From positions 1 to 21,012 of the IMG/VR virus record IMGVR_UViG_3300025711_000031: a stretch of DNA of 21,012 nucleotides; one strand, written 5' to 3'. This document shows positions 12,904 to 20,545 of the stretch, piece after piece. Position 1 is the stretch's first letter, and each line of letters opens with the position of its first letter. The position numbers and the translations under genes are program-made. The notes under the pieces were generated by a model. It had not been told where the DNA came from, made no database searches, and was given only the letters and a program-made list of their open reading frames with translations. Origin of the DNA: a virus.

Positions 12904-13686
12904 TTACTTCTTCTCAGTAATTTCATTCAGTAATTTTTTAATTAGATTACAGATTGCTTCATGTTCATTTTCTAGACTTCTAATGCATTTTGTGACTAAT
13001 GATATTTTATCTACAGAAAGTGTATGAGTTGAGCTTTTTAAAGCTTTCAGACTAGTTAATAGAAGTTCAAGATAGATAGTGACATGATAAGTTTGTTTCA
13101 TTGAATAAGCTTTTTCAATCAATTCAACAGCCGTGCTTGTAGTAAGTAGATAATTTTGTCTTAACCACCATTTATCATATTGCAACTCTAAAACATCCAT
13201 ACATACTAATTCACTATTAGAATGATATTCTCTTAAATTTCGCTGAATTTCGTTTACATTGTTATCTAATTTCAATTTTAATCTATTAATTTCCCTATCT
13301 ATTTTTATATTAGCTTGGTCTAAAATATCTGTCATTAATTCGTTCTTTCCTAAACTTAGTTCCCCTATAAGTTCCTTTTTTGAAGCATCTAAAGTTGTTG
13401 AGATTAAATCTTTAAAATATTGGCTCTCTTTCTCTTGATTTTTATAGTTAGTAAACCAGTTATAACCCACTAAGAGAACCACGATGCCGAATACACCACC
13501 TAAAGACCAATATACCGTCGCTAGAAAGTTGTCTTGATAACCTTTCATAACCTCAACTTGAGCTTTTAAGACTTCAATTTGGGTATTCGCAGCCTCTAAA
13601 TTTTTCTGAAGCAATGCATTATCAACATCTGCTCCATATGCGGAAGCAGTAAAAGTTAGAAGCAGTAAAATAATTAATTTATACAT
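12904..13686 (-). CDS. Exported membrane protein with coiled coil
   Basis: 260 residues. An N-terminal signal peptide (MYKLIILLLLTFTASAYGAD, cleavage near residue 18-20) is followed by a short periplasmic coiled coil (LLQKNLEAANTQIEVLKAQV). A membrane segment follows (about 56-77, VYWSLGGVFGIVVLLVGYNWF). The long C-terminal part is predicted cytoplasmic and starts with a coiled coil (about residues 85-150, including KIDREINRLKLKLDNNVNEI). The last 100 residues are helical. No family is recognised. It follows the RnlAB toxin-antitoxin pair and has its own terminator, so it looks like a separately acquired lysogen gene. A membrane-anchored cytoplasmic helical domain would suit an abortive-infection or exclusion protein, but nothing in the sequence proves that. 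No strong Shine-Dalgarno sequence is visible. Confidence 0.65.
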   Translation of the reverse strand: MYKLIILLLLTFTASAYGADVDNALLQKNLEAANTQIEVLKAQVEVMKGYQDNFLATVYWSLGGVFGIVVLLVGYNWFTNYKNQEKESQYFKDLISTTLDASKKELIGELSLGKNELMTDILDQANIKIDREINRLKLKLDNNVNEIQRNLREYHSNSELVCMDVLELQYDKWWLRQNYLLTTSTAVELIEKAYSMKQTYHVTIYLELLLTSLKALKSSTHTLSVDKISLVTKCIRSLENEHEAICNLIKKLLNEITEKK

Positions 13687-13765
13687 TTTGGAAATGAGCT
13701 TTTATAAGTGCATGTTATTAAATACATTAACACCAATAGAGTGAGTTATTCCACTAAGAATAAAA

Positions 13766-13791
13766 ATAACACAAAGTAATAATTGTGTTAT
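13766..13791 (-). promoter_or_regulatory. Perfect inverted repeat between rnlB and membrane-protein gene
   Basis: ATAACACAA and TTGTGTTAT (nine bases each) flank an eight-base centre. On the minus strand the repeat is followed by TTTTTATTC, so it may be a second, weak terminator behind rnlB, or an operator for the gene starting at 13686. It is too AT-rich to decide. Confidence 0.5.
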
Positions 13792-13806
13792 GAAAATACA
13801 AGAAAA

Positions 13807-13824
13807 AAGCACCTTACGGTGCTT
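13807..13824 (-). terminator. Intrinsic terminator after rnlB
   Basis: AAGCACC and GGTGCTT pair around a four-base loop, followed on the minus strand by TTTTTTC. It touches the rnlB stop codon. Confidence 0.75.
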
Positions 13825-14165
13825 TAATAACTAAAATTTGATAACTCTGAACTCGACAAAACACTATTCCCTAGTAGAACTTTGTTTTGGATAAAGTATT
13901 TATTTTGGTTCATCTCGAGTCTTGGATCTATATGAGCTGAATGAGAAATACAAGTCTTATCAAATTTTATTCCATCAAAAGTTATGGAAACGAACCGATT
14001 GATTTCATTACCATTAAAAATCAATAAATCAAAGATAACAGTACCTTTGAACTTATTTTTTATAAGTTCAGCAGCAATGTCCTTTAATTTTCTTAGCGGA
14101 TTTTCTTCAGCAACGGCGGTCACAATGACTTGCTGCTGATCCACTATATTGATTAATATATTCAT
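13824..14165 (-). CDS. rnlB: RnlB-type antitoxin
   Basis: 113 residues. The motifs ENPL (21-24), VIFDLLIFNGNEINRFVSI (43-61) and the short mixed alpha/beta fold correspond to the conserved part of E. coli RnlB (ENPL, FDLLCxNGxxxxRFV). RnlB binds RnlA and blocks its RNase activity. Its loss or degradation after phage infection frees the toxin. The ATG overlaps the rnlA stop (ATGA, four bases), so toxin and antitoxin are translationally coupled in the order toxin first, as in E. coli rnlAB. The C-terminus (SVLSSSELSNFSY) is less conserved. The weak ribosome site suggests dependence on upstream translation. The antitoxin call relies on these motifs plus its neighbour. Confidence 0.8.
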   Translation of the reverse strand: MNILINIVDQQQVIVTAVAEENPLRKLKDIAAELIKNKFKGTVIFDLLIFNGNEINRFVSITFDGIKFDKTCISHSAHIDPRLEMNQNKYFIQNKVLLGNSVLSSSELSNFSY

Positions 14166-15250
14166 GTTGATGCTTTATATACGTCTTTAATTAATTTGTA
14201 AATGTCATCTGTCAATCCAATAGCTGTAGTTAATGAAGTAATAGTTCTTGAACTGCCTACTTCATCATTCATATGGAATAATCCATGACGATGTTTACGA
14301 TAGAAGCTATAAGCCTCGGCTAAGGCGGCTCTTAATATCTTATTTGGTAACTGTGATTCAAACTCTGCTTTTACTTTATAATTATGTTGAGAAATGTATT
14401 CAAATATTTCTCCAATACTGTCTTTGTACTCTATATCATTAATAAATAACATATCTTTTATAACCCCTTCAATAGCTCTCAGATCGGGAAAAACCATACA
14501 AGTATAGTCAGGGAGTCTAACCTTGATAGACCTTAATGTACTTCCGCTAATAAGCATGTTTTTTATGGATTGAGGAATTTTTGAATAAGAATCCTCAAAA
14601 ATACCAGCTAGTGTGCTTTCAATAACTCGCTGTTCTACTAATTGAATAGCTGACTCATCTGTTTTACTAATAACTTTTGCTAATCCTTCAGCATTTAATA
14701 AAGCAGACATCTGAAATACAAACTCTTCATAACAGGATAAAGGTAAGCCTTGAATAACAACTCTACCCGTATGATAAATCGACACAGATAATTTATCTTG
14801 ATAAAAAACATTTTGAATTACAAATCTATAGCCACCTTGTATTACATTTTTTTCAAAACAAAAAAAACTTTCTCCACTTGAATGCTTTTTCTCCGTCATA
14901 AGTTGAATAACGGGTTCAATATCCGTCACAGCATACCCATTTAATACATAAGTTATTTGTCCCTCAGAAACATTAGCTTTTCCTAATAGATGCGTAGCCA
15001 ATTCAACACTCAGTGTTTGATTTTTCCCAACCCTAGGATGAAATGTAGTTTTGCCATCTTGTAAATGATAAATCTCGAATCTTGCCTTTTCGATTCCCAT
15101 TTTACCTAATTCATAAATTTCTTTTTTTTCAGTACTAGTGGTTAATCTATTCGCTGTTAATCCCCGAGGCTCACAAAACTCATTAATACTTTCATCTAAA
15201 ATACTTTTGGGAAAGTTTAAGTCCTTGTAAAGAGTTTTTGTTTCTGACAT
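14162..15250 (-). CDS. rnlA: RnlA-type toxin (RNase LS, HEPN endoribonuclease)
   Basis: 362 residues, close to the 357 of E. coli RnlA. The middle region (SVSIYHTGRVVIQGLPLSCY, EEFVFQMSALLNAEGLAKV, about 181-219) aligns directly with the RnlA repeat domain. The C-terminal domain has RAIEGV (Arg258, Glu261) and RHGLFH (Arg321, His326), the RX4H HEPN motif. All four residues are offset by three from the R255/E258/R318/H323 set reported as needed in E. coli RnlA, so the enzyme looks intact. RnlA cleaves mRNA after host shut-off by an infecting phage and blocks T4 lacking Dmd. It is coupled to rnlB downstream and preceded by its own candidate promoter, so it is cargo within the head module rather than a phage structural gene. 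Function is inferred from homology. Confidence 0.9.
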   Translation of the reverse strand: MSETKTLYKDLNFPKSILDESINEFCEPRGLTANRLTTSTEKKEIYELGKMGIEKARFEIYHLQDGKTTFHPRVGKNQTLSVELATHLLGKANVSEGQITYVLNGYAVTDIEPVIQLMTEKKHSSGESFFCFEKNVIQGGYRFVIQNVFYQDKLSVSIYHTGRVVIQGLPLSCYEEFVFQMSALLNAEGLAKVISKTDESAIQLVEQRVIESTLAGIFEDSYSKIPQSIKNMLISGSTLRSIKVRLPDYTCMVFPDLRAIEGVIKDMLFINDIEYKDSIGEIFEYISQHNYKVKAEFESQLPNKILRAALAEAYSFYRKHRHGLFHMNDEVGSSRTITSLTTAIGLTDDIYKLIKDVYKAST

Positions 15251-15375
15251 CTGATCTATCTCTTATAAACGCAATTAAATCATAAATTAAATATTATTAA
15301 TTTCAATAATTAAATCATTATTATCACCGAATATCCTCTAATAAATAAATCAGTAAAGAAATAAATATTACTAAT

Positions 15376-15404
15376 CTTATAGTATAGAATGCTATTCATT
15401 ACAA
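15376..15404 (-). promoter_or_regulatory. Candidate promoter of rnlAB
   Basis: The minus strand reads TTGTAA (-35, 15399-15404), 17 bases, then TATAAG (-10, 15376-15381), about 125 bases before the rnlA ATG. The 15251-15500 gap is otherwise AT-rich with no gene, apart from the short remnant-like frame listed separately. Confidence 0.4.
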
Positions 15405-15488
15405 TTTATACTTCACAAACTCTTCCATGAGTTTCTCAAACTTTAAATTCATGTATGTATTATTCCCAAGGGAGGAAAACAAATTGAA
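15399..15488 (-). pseudogene. Possible 3' remnant of a displaced gene
   Basis: An open stretch of about 29 codons on the minus strand (FNLFSSLGNNTYMNLKFEKL, ending MEEFVKYKL before TAA) reads like the end of a real protein. It has no start upstream of its first in-frame stop, and no ribosome site precedes its internal ATG. It lies exactly at the junction between the minor head gene and the rnlAB cargo. It may be the tail of a gene removed when the cargo was acquired. It is too short to identify, and a chance frame is possible. Confidence 0.25.
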
Positions 15489-15500
15489 TTAATAAAATAG

Positions 15501-16598
15501 CTAGATAACTTTAAAAGCCCTCTCATCCAACTTCCTTAACTCATCCAAGGTATATAACCTACCTTCCAGATCAAAGAACTTATCAAAATCAAACTTTCCT
15601 TCTTTATAAAGCTTGTACCGCTTTGGCCCTAGCCATTCCTTTTGAAAGAAATCGTCTGTCTTCTTGAAGAACTCTTTGAAAGTGATATTGGCATCTAACT
15701 GCCCAATCAACTGATCACGTTCATCCTTAGGGATATCCTTAACTCTTCGCTCATCCATGACAAACGGACGCTCTCCAACAAGTCGACCATCTTTCTCAAC
15801 CGCAACCAAAATACTGCGGCAGTTTCGATGTAATGGTGGTACTCGTTTTGCCGGATCATCAATCCTCCAGATCGTACCATCTAGGGATGCGCAAAGCTTT
15901 GTAGTTCGTCCGTCCAACACACTGACAAATCGGACATATTCAAAACCTAGCTGCTTGAAAGTATCTAAATACGTTTGATTTGCTACATGATTACGTAACG
16001 TTCTTACAGTCTGGTCAATGTCTGACTTAGTGCTAGTTAAAAGACCATCTTCATAATTAAGGCGCTTGGTACCACGAATGCGTTGAACAATTTCCTGATT
16101 CGTTTTACCGGAGTTAATTCCATCCCGAATTGCATATTCAACTTTTTGGCGCGCTGTTTCGGCAATCTTGGCAAGTAGATCCTCTACCAATGCCCCTCCC
16201 ACTAAGGGTGCTTTTTTAGCAGCTGAGTAAAGTTTTTCACCGATCGGCTTTTTAATCTTACCGCTGTATAGCTTCGCCGTGTAATTAGCTTCATAAACAG
16301 CTAATGCTGTGGCTGAAACGGTGAATGCTTCTGGTATAGAAGTGTTTATGGCCGTAAACCACTGAGAGATTAAATCCCGAATCTCTTTGAGGTTGGACGT
16401 AGTGTATTGTCCACCAGCAAGCGCTAATTTTTCAGAATCATTTAGCTCATCCAGCAAGTCCCTAAGATTTGCCAGCATCAAAGCCGATTCATTATTAAAG
16501 ATCTTTAATAATTCATTCACTGTATAAGAAGAAGCGCGATATAAGTACGCCTGATGCTGGGTAAGTACTTCTATCAGCGTTTTATCTTTTGAAGTCAT
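15501..16598 (-). CDS. Minor head protein (Mu F / SPP1 gp7-like head morphogenesis)
   Basis: 365 residues. The signature lies at about 228-261: VLDGRTTKLCASLDGTIW, then PPLHRNCRS. This matches the Phage_Mu_F pattern (D-x-x-T-x-x-C...LDG...PPxHxxCR) with Cys236, His257 and Cys260. The N-terminal two-thirds is helical. The last 60 residues (KFDFDKFFDLEGRLYTLDEL) form a separate tail. Such proteins associate with the portal and aid head assembly or DNA ejection. The start has an exceptionally G-rich AGGGGGGG site just before the ATG and lies eight bases after the portal stop. The next phage-core gene is the scaffold, more than 5 kb away across the accessory block. Confidence 0.85.
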   Translation of the reverse strand: MTSKDKTLIEVLTQHQAYLYRASSYTVNELLKIFNNESALMLANLRDLLDELNDSEKLALAGGQYTTSNLKEIRDLISQWFTAINTSIPEAFTVSATALAVYEANYTAKLYSGKIKKPIGEKLYSAAKKAPLVGGALVEDLLAKIAETARQKVEYAIRDGINSGKTNQEIVQRIRGTKRLNYEDGLLTSTKSDIDQTVRTLRNHVANQTYLDTFKQLGFEYVRFVSVLDGRTTKLCASLDGTIWRIDDPAKRVPPLHRNCRSILVAVEKDGRLVGERPFVMDERRVKDIPKDERDQLIGQLDANITFKEFFKKTDDFFQKEWLGPKRYKLYKEGKFDFDKFFDLEGRLYTLDELRKLDERAFKVI

Positions 16599-16606
16599 TT
16601 CCCCCC

Positions 16607-17947
16607 CTAGAGCGACATACTATCTCGCTCACCTTCAACACGTTTTAATTCTTCCTGAAAATCATGAGCTGGTAGCTTGCCAGTAGCGATATATTCCCAA
16701 TAGGTCTGGAAGGAGTTCTTCCCTGCCAGAGCACCTTCATAAAGTTGCTTAGCAAGATTGATGTCGTACTGTTGAACGATAAATTCAGGTTCTACCGTAA
16801 ATGTATATTTGGATGCATCCAGCTTTAGCCACTGAGCTGCGTACTTAATAGCTTGTTCGATCGCCTGAGCTGCACACATCACAATACTATGTAGACTTGC
16901 ATGCTGATCATCCTGACGTGCACGGCGGGCTTCGCCTGATTCTTGTGTATTGGTATCGATGACCTTTGCCCCTGCTTCAAGTGCTGAATTCTTCTGGGCA
17001 TCCATTTCACTTTTAGTCAGCTCAATGCCATCGCCAGAGATTTCCAGATAATCACACTGTGCATCCTTAGGCAAACTCCAGACAGCCATAACACCAGTGA
17101 CACTAATATCTTCGTCTCCATCAAGTCCGCTAATCCAAGGCTGAGGATGAGCTGTATGGTGAAGTGACTGAAAATAGTCCGCACTGAGCTGGTAATACTT
17201 CAGGGCTGCTTTTGCCATGGTGAGTAATGGTACCGTACCAACTTGGGGTGAATTATCAGTGGTACCGCAGAAAACAAACGGCGTGAATGAAAGCTGGTTA
17301 CCTCCAAGATCCGGAGTTTTATCTTCTTCAGTAGAACCATCAAACAAACGGACTGCTAAGGCTCCATCAATCATGGATAAAACACGATGGACGGTCTTGG
17401 TATCATGACCAAACTCATCTTCACCGTTTTCAAATTGCTCCTCGAGCACTAATAGTTTGAGATCCTTACGGCCACCAATGCTGTTTTCCTTCCAGTTAAT
17501 AATAGATAAGGCATCATATAAGGCGAAGTATGGAACGCCGTCAGCATCTACATCTACCAGCAATCCACAGCGACCATATTCCAGTAACTCTAGGCAAATT
17601 CGGATAAAAAGCTGTTTAAGCCCAAATCCGTCATTGGTTGCGTTCTCTACCAAGCCCTTAAGCAGAGTACTTTCAATTACGATATTTGGCTCAAGCTTTG
17701 AGACCAGACCAATCATCGTACGAAGAGAGTCTTGAACCCATAATGGATACTGAGCACGACTGAGATAAGCTTTATAAATCTCTCCAGTCTTATCACCCTG
17801 CTTTTCAGCCTCAATCATCCCAGCCGATTTAGGAAGATACTTGGTTTGTGCCTGTTTAATCTGCTCTTCACCAGCAACAGCGTCGCGCATAATCAACCAG
17901 CTTTTTTGTGCAGCAATATACTGCGGATGTTTATCAGTAACTGCCAT
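16607..17947 (-). CDS. Portal protein (DUF4055)
   Basis: 446 residues. The segments YIAAQKSWLIMRDAVAGEE, YLPKSAGM, YKAYLSRAQYPLWVQDSLRT, LVSKLEPNIVIES and LLEYGRCGLLVDVDADGVPY are characteristic of the DUF4055 phage proteins that serve as portals. The region SGEARRARQDDQHASLHSIV (about 333-352) is the usual helix near the channel. It forms the dodecameric channel for DNA packaging and binds the large terminase. The gene starts 39 bases after the terminase gene and is separated from it by a hairpin (17966-17981). The ribosome site is weak (GGTG), so translation may be restrained, which fits a protein needed in only 12 copies per virion. Confidence 0.85.
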   Translation of the reverse strand: MAVTDKHPQYIAAQKSWLIMRDAVAGEEQIKQAQTKYLPKSAGMIEAEKQGDKTGEIYKAYLSRAQYPLWVQDSLRTMIGLVSKLEPNIVIESTLLKGLVENATNDGFGLKQLFIRICLELLEYGRCGLLVDVDADGVPYFALYDALSIINWKENSIGGRKDLKLLVLEEQFENGEDEFGHDTKTVHRVLSMIDGALAVRLFDGSTEEDKTPDLGGNQLSFTPFVFCGTTDNSPQVGTVPLLTMAKAALKYYQLSADYFQSLHHTAHPQPWISGLDGDEDISVTGVMAVWSLPKDAQCDYLEISGDGIELTKSEMDAQKNSALEAGAKVIDTNTQESGEARRARQDDQHASLHSIVMCAAQAIEQAIKYAAQWLKLDASKYTFTVEPEFIVQQYDINLAKQLYEGALAGKNSFQTYWEYIATGKLPAHDFQEELKRVEGERDSMSL

Positions 17948-17965
17948 AAAAACACCATTAAAAAA

Positions 17966-17981
17966 GCACCTAAAAAGGTGC
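17966..17981 (-). terminator. Hairpin between terminase and portal genes
   Basis: The minus strand reads GCACC-TTTTTA-GGTGC followed by TTTTTTAATGG. Five strong pairs and a T tract follow the terminase stop by only a few bases. Confidence 0.6.
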
Positions 17982-17986
17982 GTTGT

Positions 17987-19303
17987 TTAAGACATCCCGC
18001 GGATTCTACGCATACCAACTGATTTTTTATCAATGGGAAATAGATAAGCGATTGGATATGTACCAGCATCATTCATATGGTCAAATCCTGATTTTTTATC
18101 AGGTTGTCCATAATCATCATAAATTTGTCGCTCTAAGCATTTAGCAAAGTGCGGGCATTTGGTCACGTTCACGAAGAGTCTGCGCTCAGATAATGTATTG
18201 CAGAGCATGCCATTCATAGAGTTGATGCGATCTTTAACAGCAGGGTTTCTGTTATTTACATGTACTTTAAATCCTGCTTTTCTAAGTAAGGCTAGATCCG
18301 TCTCACTTGCATTGCTCGACTTGCGATTCTCACCTGAAGCATCCGGATATACAGCTATTTCATGTTTAGGGTAACGCTCCTGAATAGCTTCAATCATTGC
18401 TGGGGTATCAAAGAGATTCACGAACTCATCAACAGCATGCATTTGCTCACCACGTCGAACATATACAACCGCAGCCATTTTGGTTACGTTGAAGTCCATC
18501 CCCACATGAAGCACATCATTTGGCTGAACTGTTTCAGTCGATGCGCTTAGCAAACGATTAAAGCAGTAAAAGATAACGCCTTGGTAACTTTCAAAGCTTG
18601 CCTCATATTCCTGACTAAATGTCTTAGGATCCATCTTGCGCTTAGCAACAATGATTTCAGACTCAGGAATATTCCCCCCTTGAAGGGATGTATAAGAAAA
18701 GCTTTTACAATCTGGTTCGTGCCCTGGTTGACCATCCATGAATGTGTCATAGCAATGGTTGAAACCTTTTGGTGTTCCAATCCTTAAAACATGGCCACCA
18801 ACTCGTTGCTCATCATTTACCACATATTTACATGTAGAAAGCATGGGGCGAAGTACTTCTTCCCAAGCTGCCCACTTACAATCTGCCCATTCATCAATAA
18901 TTAGGAAAAATAAGCCAGATCCACGAAGGTCATCATAATTGTCCAGACCTACAACACGGATAACATGACCACTTCTTAAAGTGATTGAACATTCAGTCTC
19001 ATTTGGCTTGCCAGCTCTCCATGATGCCGGGATTGCTTGTTTTAATCGCTTCCAGAAAACCCGTTTAGCTTGCTTAAATGTAGGCGCTGCATACCAAATT
19101 TCATCCTCAACAGAAACATTCCATTTAGCGGCAAGTCTGGCGGCCCTGCGCATTTCCGCTTTTGCTAGGAAGGTCTTACCAAAACGTCGGCCACAAACAG
19201 CATCACGAAATCGGGCTTCTTTCTGCCAACCCCATAAATAGATATTTGCCTGCTTTGGTGTTAACTGAACTGAACCTTCAGGAGGATTAAAGAATTGGCT
19301 CAT
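17987..19303 (-). CDS. terL: Terminase large subunit
   Basis: 438 residues from MSQFFNPPEG. This ATG has AGAAG seven bases upstream. A start five codons earlier (19318) lacks a good site. The ATPase domain has Walker A GRRFGKT (about 38-44) and Walker B FFLIIDEWAD (Asp137, Glu138). The C-terminal nuclease half shows VLHVGMDFNVTKMAAVVY and EIAVYPDASG, with acidic residues of an RNase H-like site, and ends with FDHMNDAGTYPIAYLFP. It drives ATP-dependent packaging through the portal and cuts the concatemer. The gene overlaps the small subunit by 17 bases. The length is usual for the family, and nothing looks damaged. Confidence 0.92.
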   Translation of the reverse strand: MSQFFNPPEGSVQLTPKQANIYLWGWQKEARFRDAVCGRRFGKTFLAKAEMRRAARLAAKWNVSVEDEIWYAAPTFKQAKRVFWKRLKQAIPASWRAGKPNETECSITLRSGHVIRVVGLDNYDDLRGSGLFFLIIDEWADCKWAAWEEVLRPMLSTCKYVVNDEQRVGGHVLRIGTPKGFNHCYDTFMDGQPGHEPDCKSFSYTSLQGGNIPESEIIVAKRKMDPKTFSQEYEASFESYQGVIFYCFNRLLSASTETVQPNDVLHVGMDFNVTKMAAVVYVRRGEQMHAVDEFVNLFDTPAMIEAIQERYPKHEIAVYPDASGENRKSSNASETDLALLRKAGFKVHVNNRNPAVKDRINSMNGMLCNTLSERRLFVNVTKCPHFAKCLERQIYDDYGQPDKKSGFDHMNDAGTYPIAYLFPIDKKSVGMRRIRGMS

Positions 19304-19844
19304 TTGGTATCTTCTCATCAGGATTCAAAACAAGTTTGTAATCCTCTTCAGGTGGGCGATACTCTGGTGGATTCACTTCACGTTGTAACTTCTGAAGCTC
19401 AAGCTTTTTGATCTCAAGCTCCACTTCAGCTTTTGTTTGTCCTTCATCATTAACTCTACCCTTACTTGCCTGATCGCCTTTCTTGTCATAAAACCCTTTG
19501 GTGATTTTTTGCATCTGGTCGACGATCTGGAGTGTCATTCTCACGTTATTTTTTTTGGACCACAGCAGATCATTCAGAATTTTCAACTGGACAATGTCAT
19601 TTACACCACTAATTTTATTAAGTGGCTGTTCAAGATACTCATTCCGAACTTTCTCAAAAAAATCTTTAAATTCCTTACTTAGATCTCTGCCTGCAACTTT
19701 AGTTGGATCGTAAGATTCAACTTGCTGCCTTGAGACTTCAATATCAAATTCTTCCTTGACGAGTACTACTGTTTCTTGAGGGGTATTAAAAACAGCAAGT
19801 GACTGCACAATAAAGAGTTTTTGCTTTTTGTTTAAAGTCGCCAT
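19287..19844 (-). CDS. terS: Terminase small subunit (DUF2280)
   Basis: 185 residues. The N-terminus LNKKQKLFIVQSLAVFNTPQETVVLVKEEF, then SRQQVESYDPTKVAGRDL, is the DUF2280 signature, an HTH-containing small terminase that recognises phage DNA for packaging. The middle contains a helix rich in K, Q and M. The C-terminus is a charged coiled coil (VELEIKKLELQKLQREV) and a proline-rich tail that probably contacts the large subunit. AGAGAGAA lies directly before the ATG. A repeat CGTCAAGG, present twice within 18 bases, lies in its leader (19856-19873). The stop is inside the start region of terL, so the two are coupled. Confidence 0.88.
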   Translation of the reverse strand: MATLNKKQKLFIVQSLAVFNTPQETVVLVKEEFDIEVSRQQVESYDPTKVAGRDLSKEFKDFFEKVRNEYLEQPLNKISGVNDIVQLKILNDLLWSKKNNVRMTLQIVDQMQKITKGFYDKKGDQASKGRVNDEGQTKAEVELEIKKLELQKLQREVNPPEYRPPEEDYKLVLNPDEKIPNEPIL

Positions 19845-19855
19845 TTCTCTCTATC

Positions 19856-19873
19856 CGTCAAGGTACGTCAAGG
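19856..19873. repeat. Tandem CGTCAAGG repeat in terS leader
   Basis: Two copies of CGTCAAGG separated by TA lie between the terS start and the terminator at 19891. Their period is ten bases, one helical turn, so both would face a protein bound on one side. Small-terminase recognition or an operator are possible uses. Only the repeat itself is seen. Confidence 0.55.
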
Positions 19874-19890
19874 AAACATGGCAAAAAAAA

Positions 19891-19906
19891 TGAGCCAAAC
19901 GGCTCA
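19891..19906 (-). terminator. Intrinsic terminator after metallopeptidase gene
   Basis: The minus strand reads TGAGCC-GTTT-GGCTCA followed by eight T residues. The stop codon of the gene at 19904 forms the 5' end of the hairpin. Confidence 0.75.
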
Positions 19907-20545
19907 ACTTATTAAACATGTCCCACAGCACTTGGAAATATTTACATCCGATACAAACGGCGCTTGCTTCGCCACTTCAATTAGTCGCTTCACGCTTTCA
20001 TCCGCTCCCCATCTTTTAACTACACCCACAAACTCTTCAACGTCATGGCCAGCTAAATAATGTTTAGGCAAGCCAGTCATATCACTATAAAGAGGCTCAC
20101 CATCCTCATCACGCTCAACGCCAATGTGATAAAGCTCATGTTCAATTAAAGCGCAAAAGTCTCGGTCCGTAGCCTGATCACAATAACTTGCATCAATAGT
20201 AATTAGATATACAGGCACATAGCCAAACCAATCACGCATTTGCTGCTCTTGTCGAGCTTTCTTCCACCCACCTTGGTTGAACATCACCTTTTCGCATTGA
20301 CCTAGAACCATACGCTTTTTAGCAACACATGCGGATGAAGCCCATGCACATGCTAGGAACTCTTCATTGTCGTGATGTAGCTCAGCAATATGATCGTGAT
20401 CAGGGTTATGCAATGGTCCACCAATAGTTAAAAAGTTTGTGATCACCCAGTTCATTAGGTCTGGTGCTGGAGCCAATCTAATTGCTTCATCCTCTTCGGC
20501 TTTATCAATCAAGTCCTGAGGAGGAAATGGTCTGATCTGATCCAT
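19904..20545 (-). CDS. Putative phage metallopeptidase (HExxH)
   Basis: 213 residues. The zinc motif HELYH is at 136-140 (FCALIEHELYHIG), followed by a charged stretch and GHDVEEFVGVVKRWG near 166-180. This matches the putative phage metallopeptidase family (PF18894-like) encoded beside terminase genes in Acinetobacter and related prophages. The conserved central part WFGYVPVYLITIDASY (106-121) precedes the motif by the usual distance. The substrate is unknown. The C-terminus has three cysteines (KCCGTC), a possible additional metal site. It overlaps the nuclease-like gene by 41 bases, so the two are co-translated. A weak GAG site precedes the ATG. Confidence 0.8.
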   Translation of the reverse strand: MDQIRPFPPQDLIDKAEEDEAIRLAPAPDLMNWVITNFLTIGGPLHNPDHDHIAELHHDNEEFLACAWASSACVAKKRMVLGQCEKVMFNQGGWKKARQEQQMRDWFGYVPVYLITIDASYCDQATDRDFCALIEHELYHIGVERDEDGEPLYSDMTGLPKHYLAGHDVEEFVGVVKRWGADESVKRLIEVAKQAPFVSDVNISKCCGTCLIS

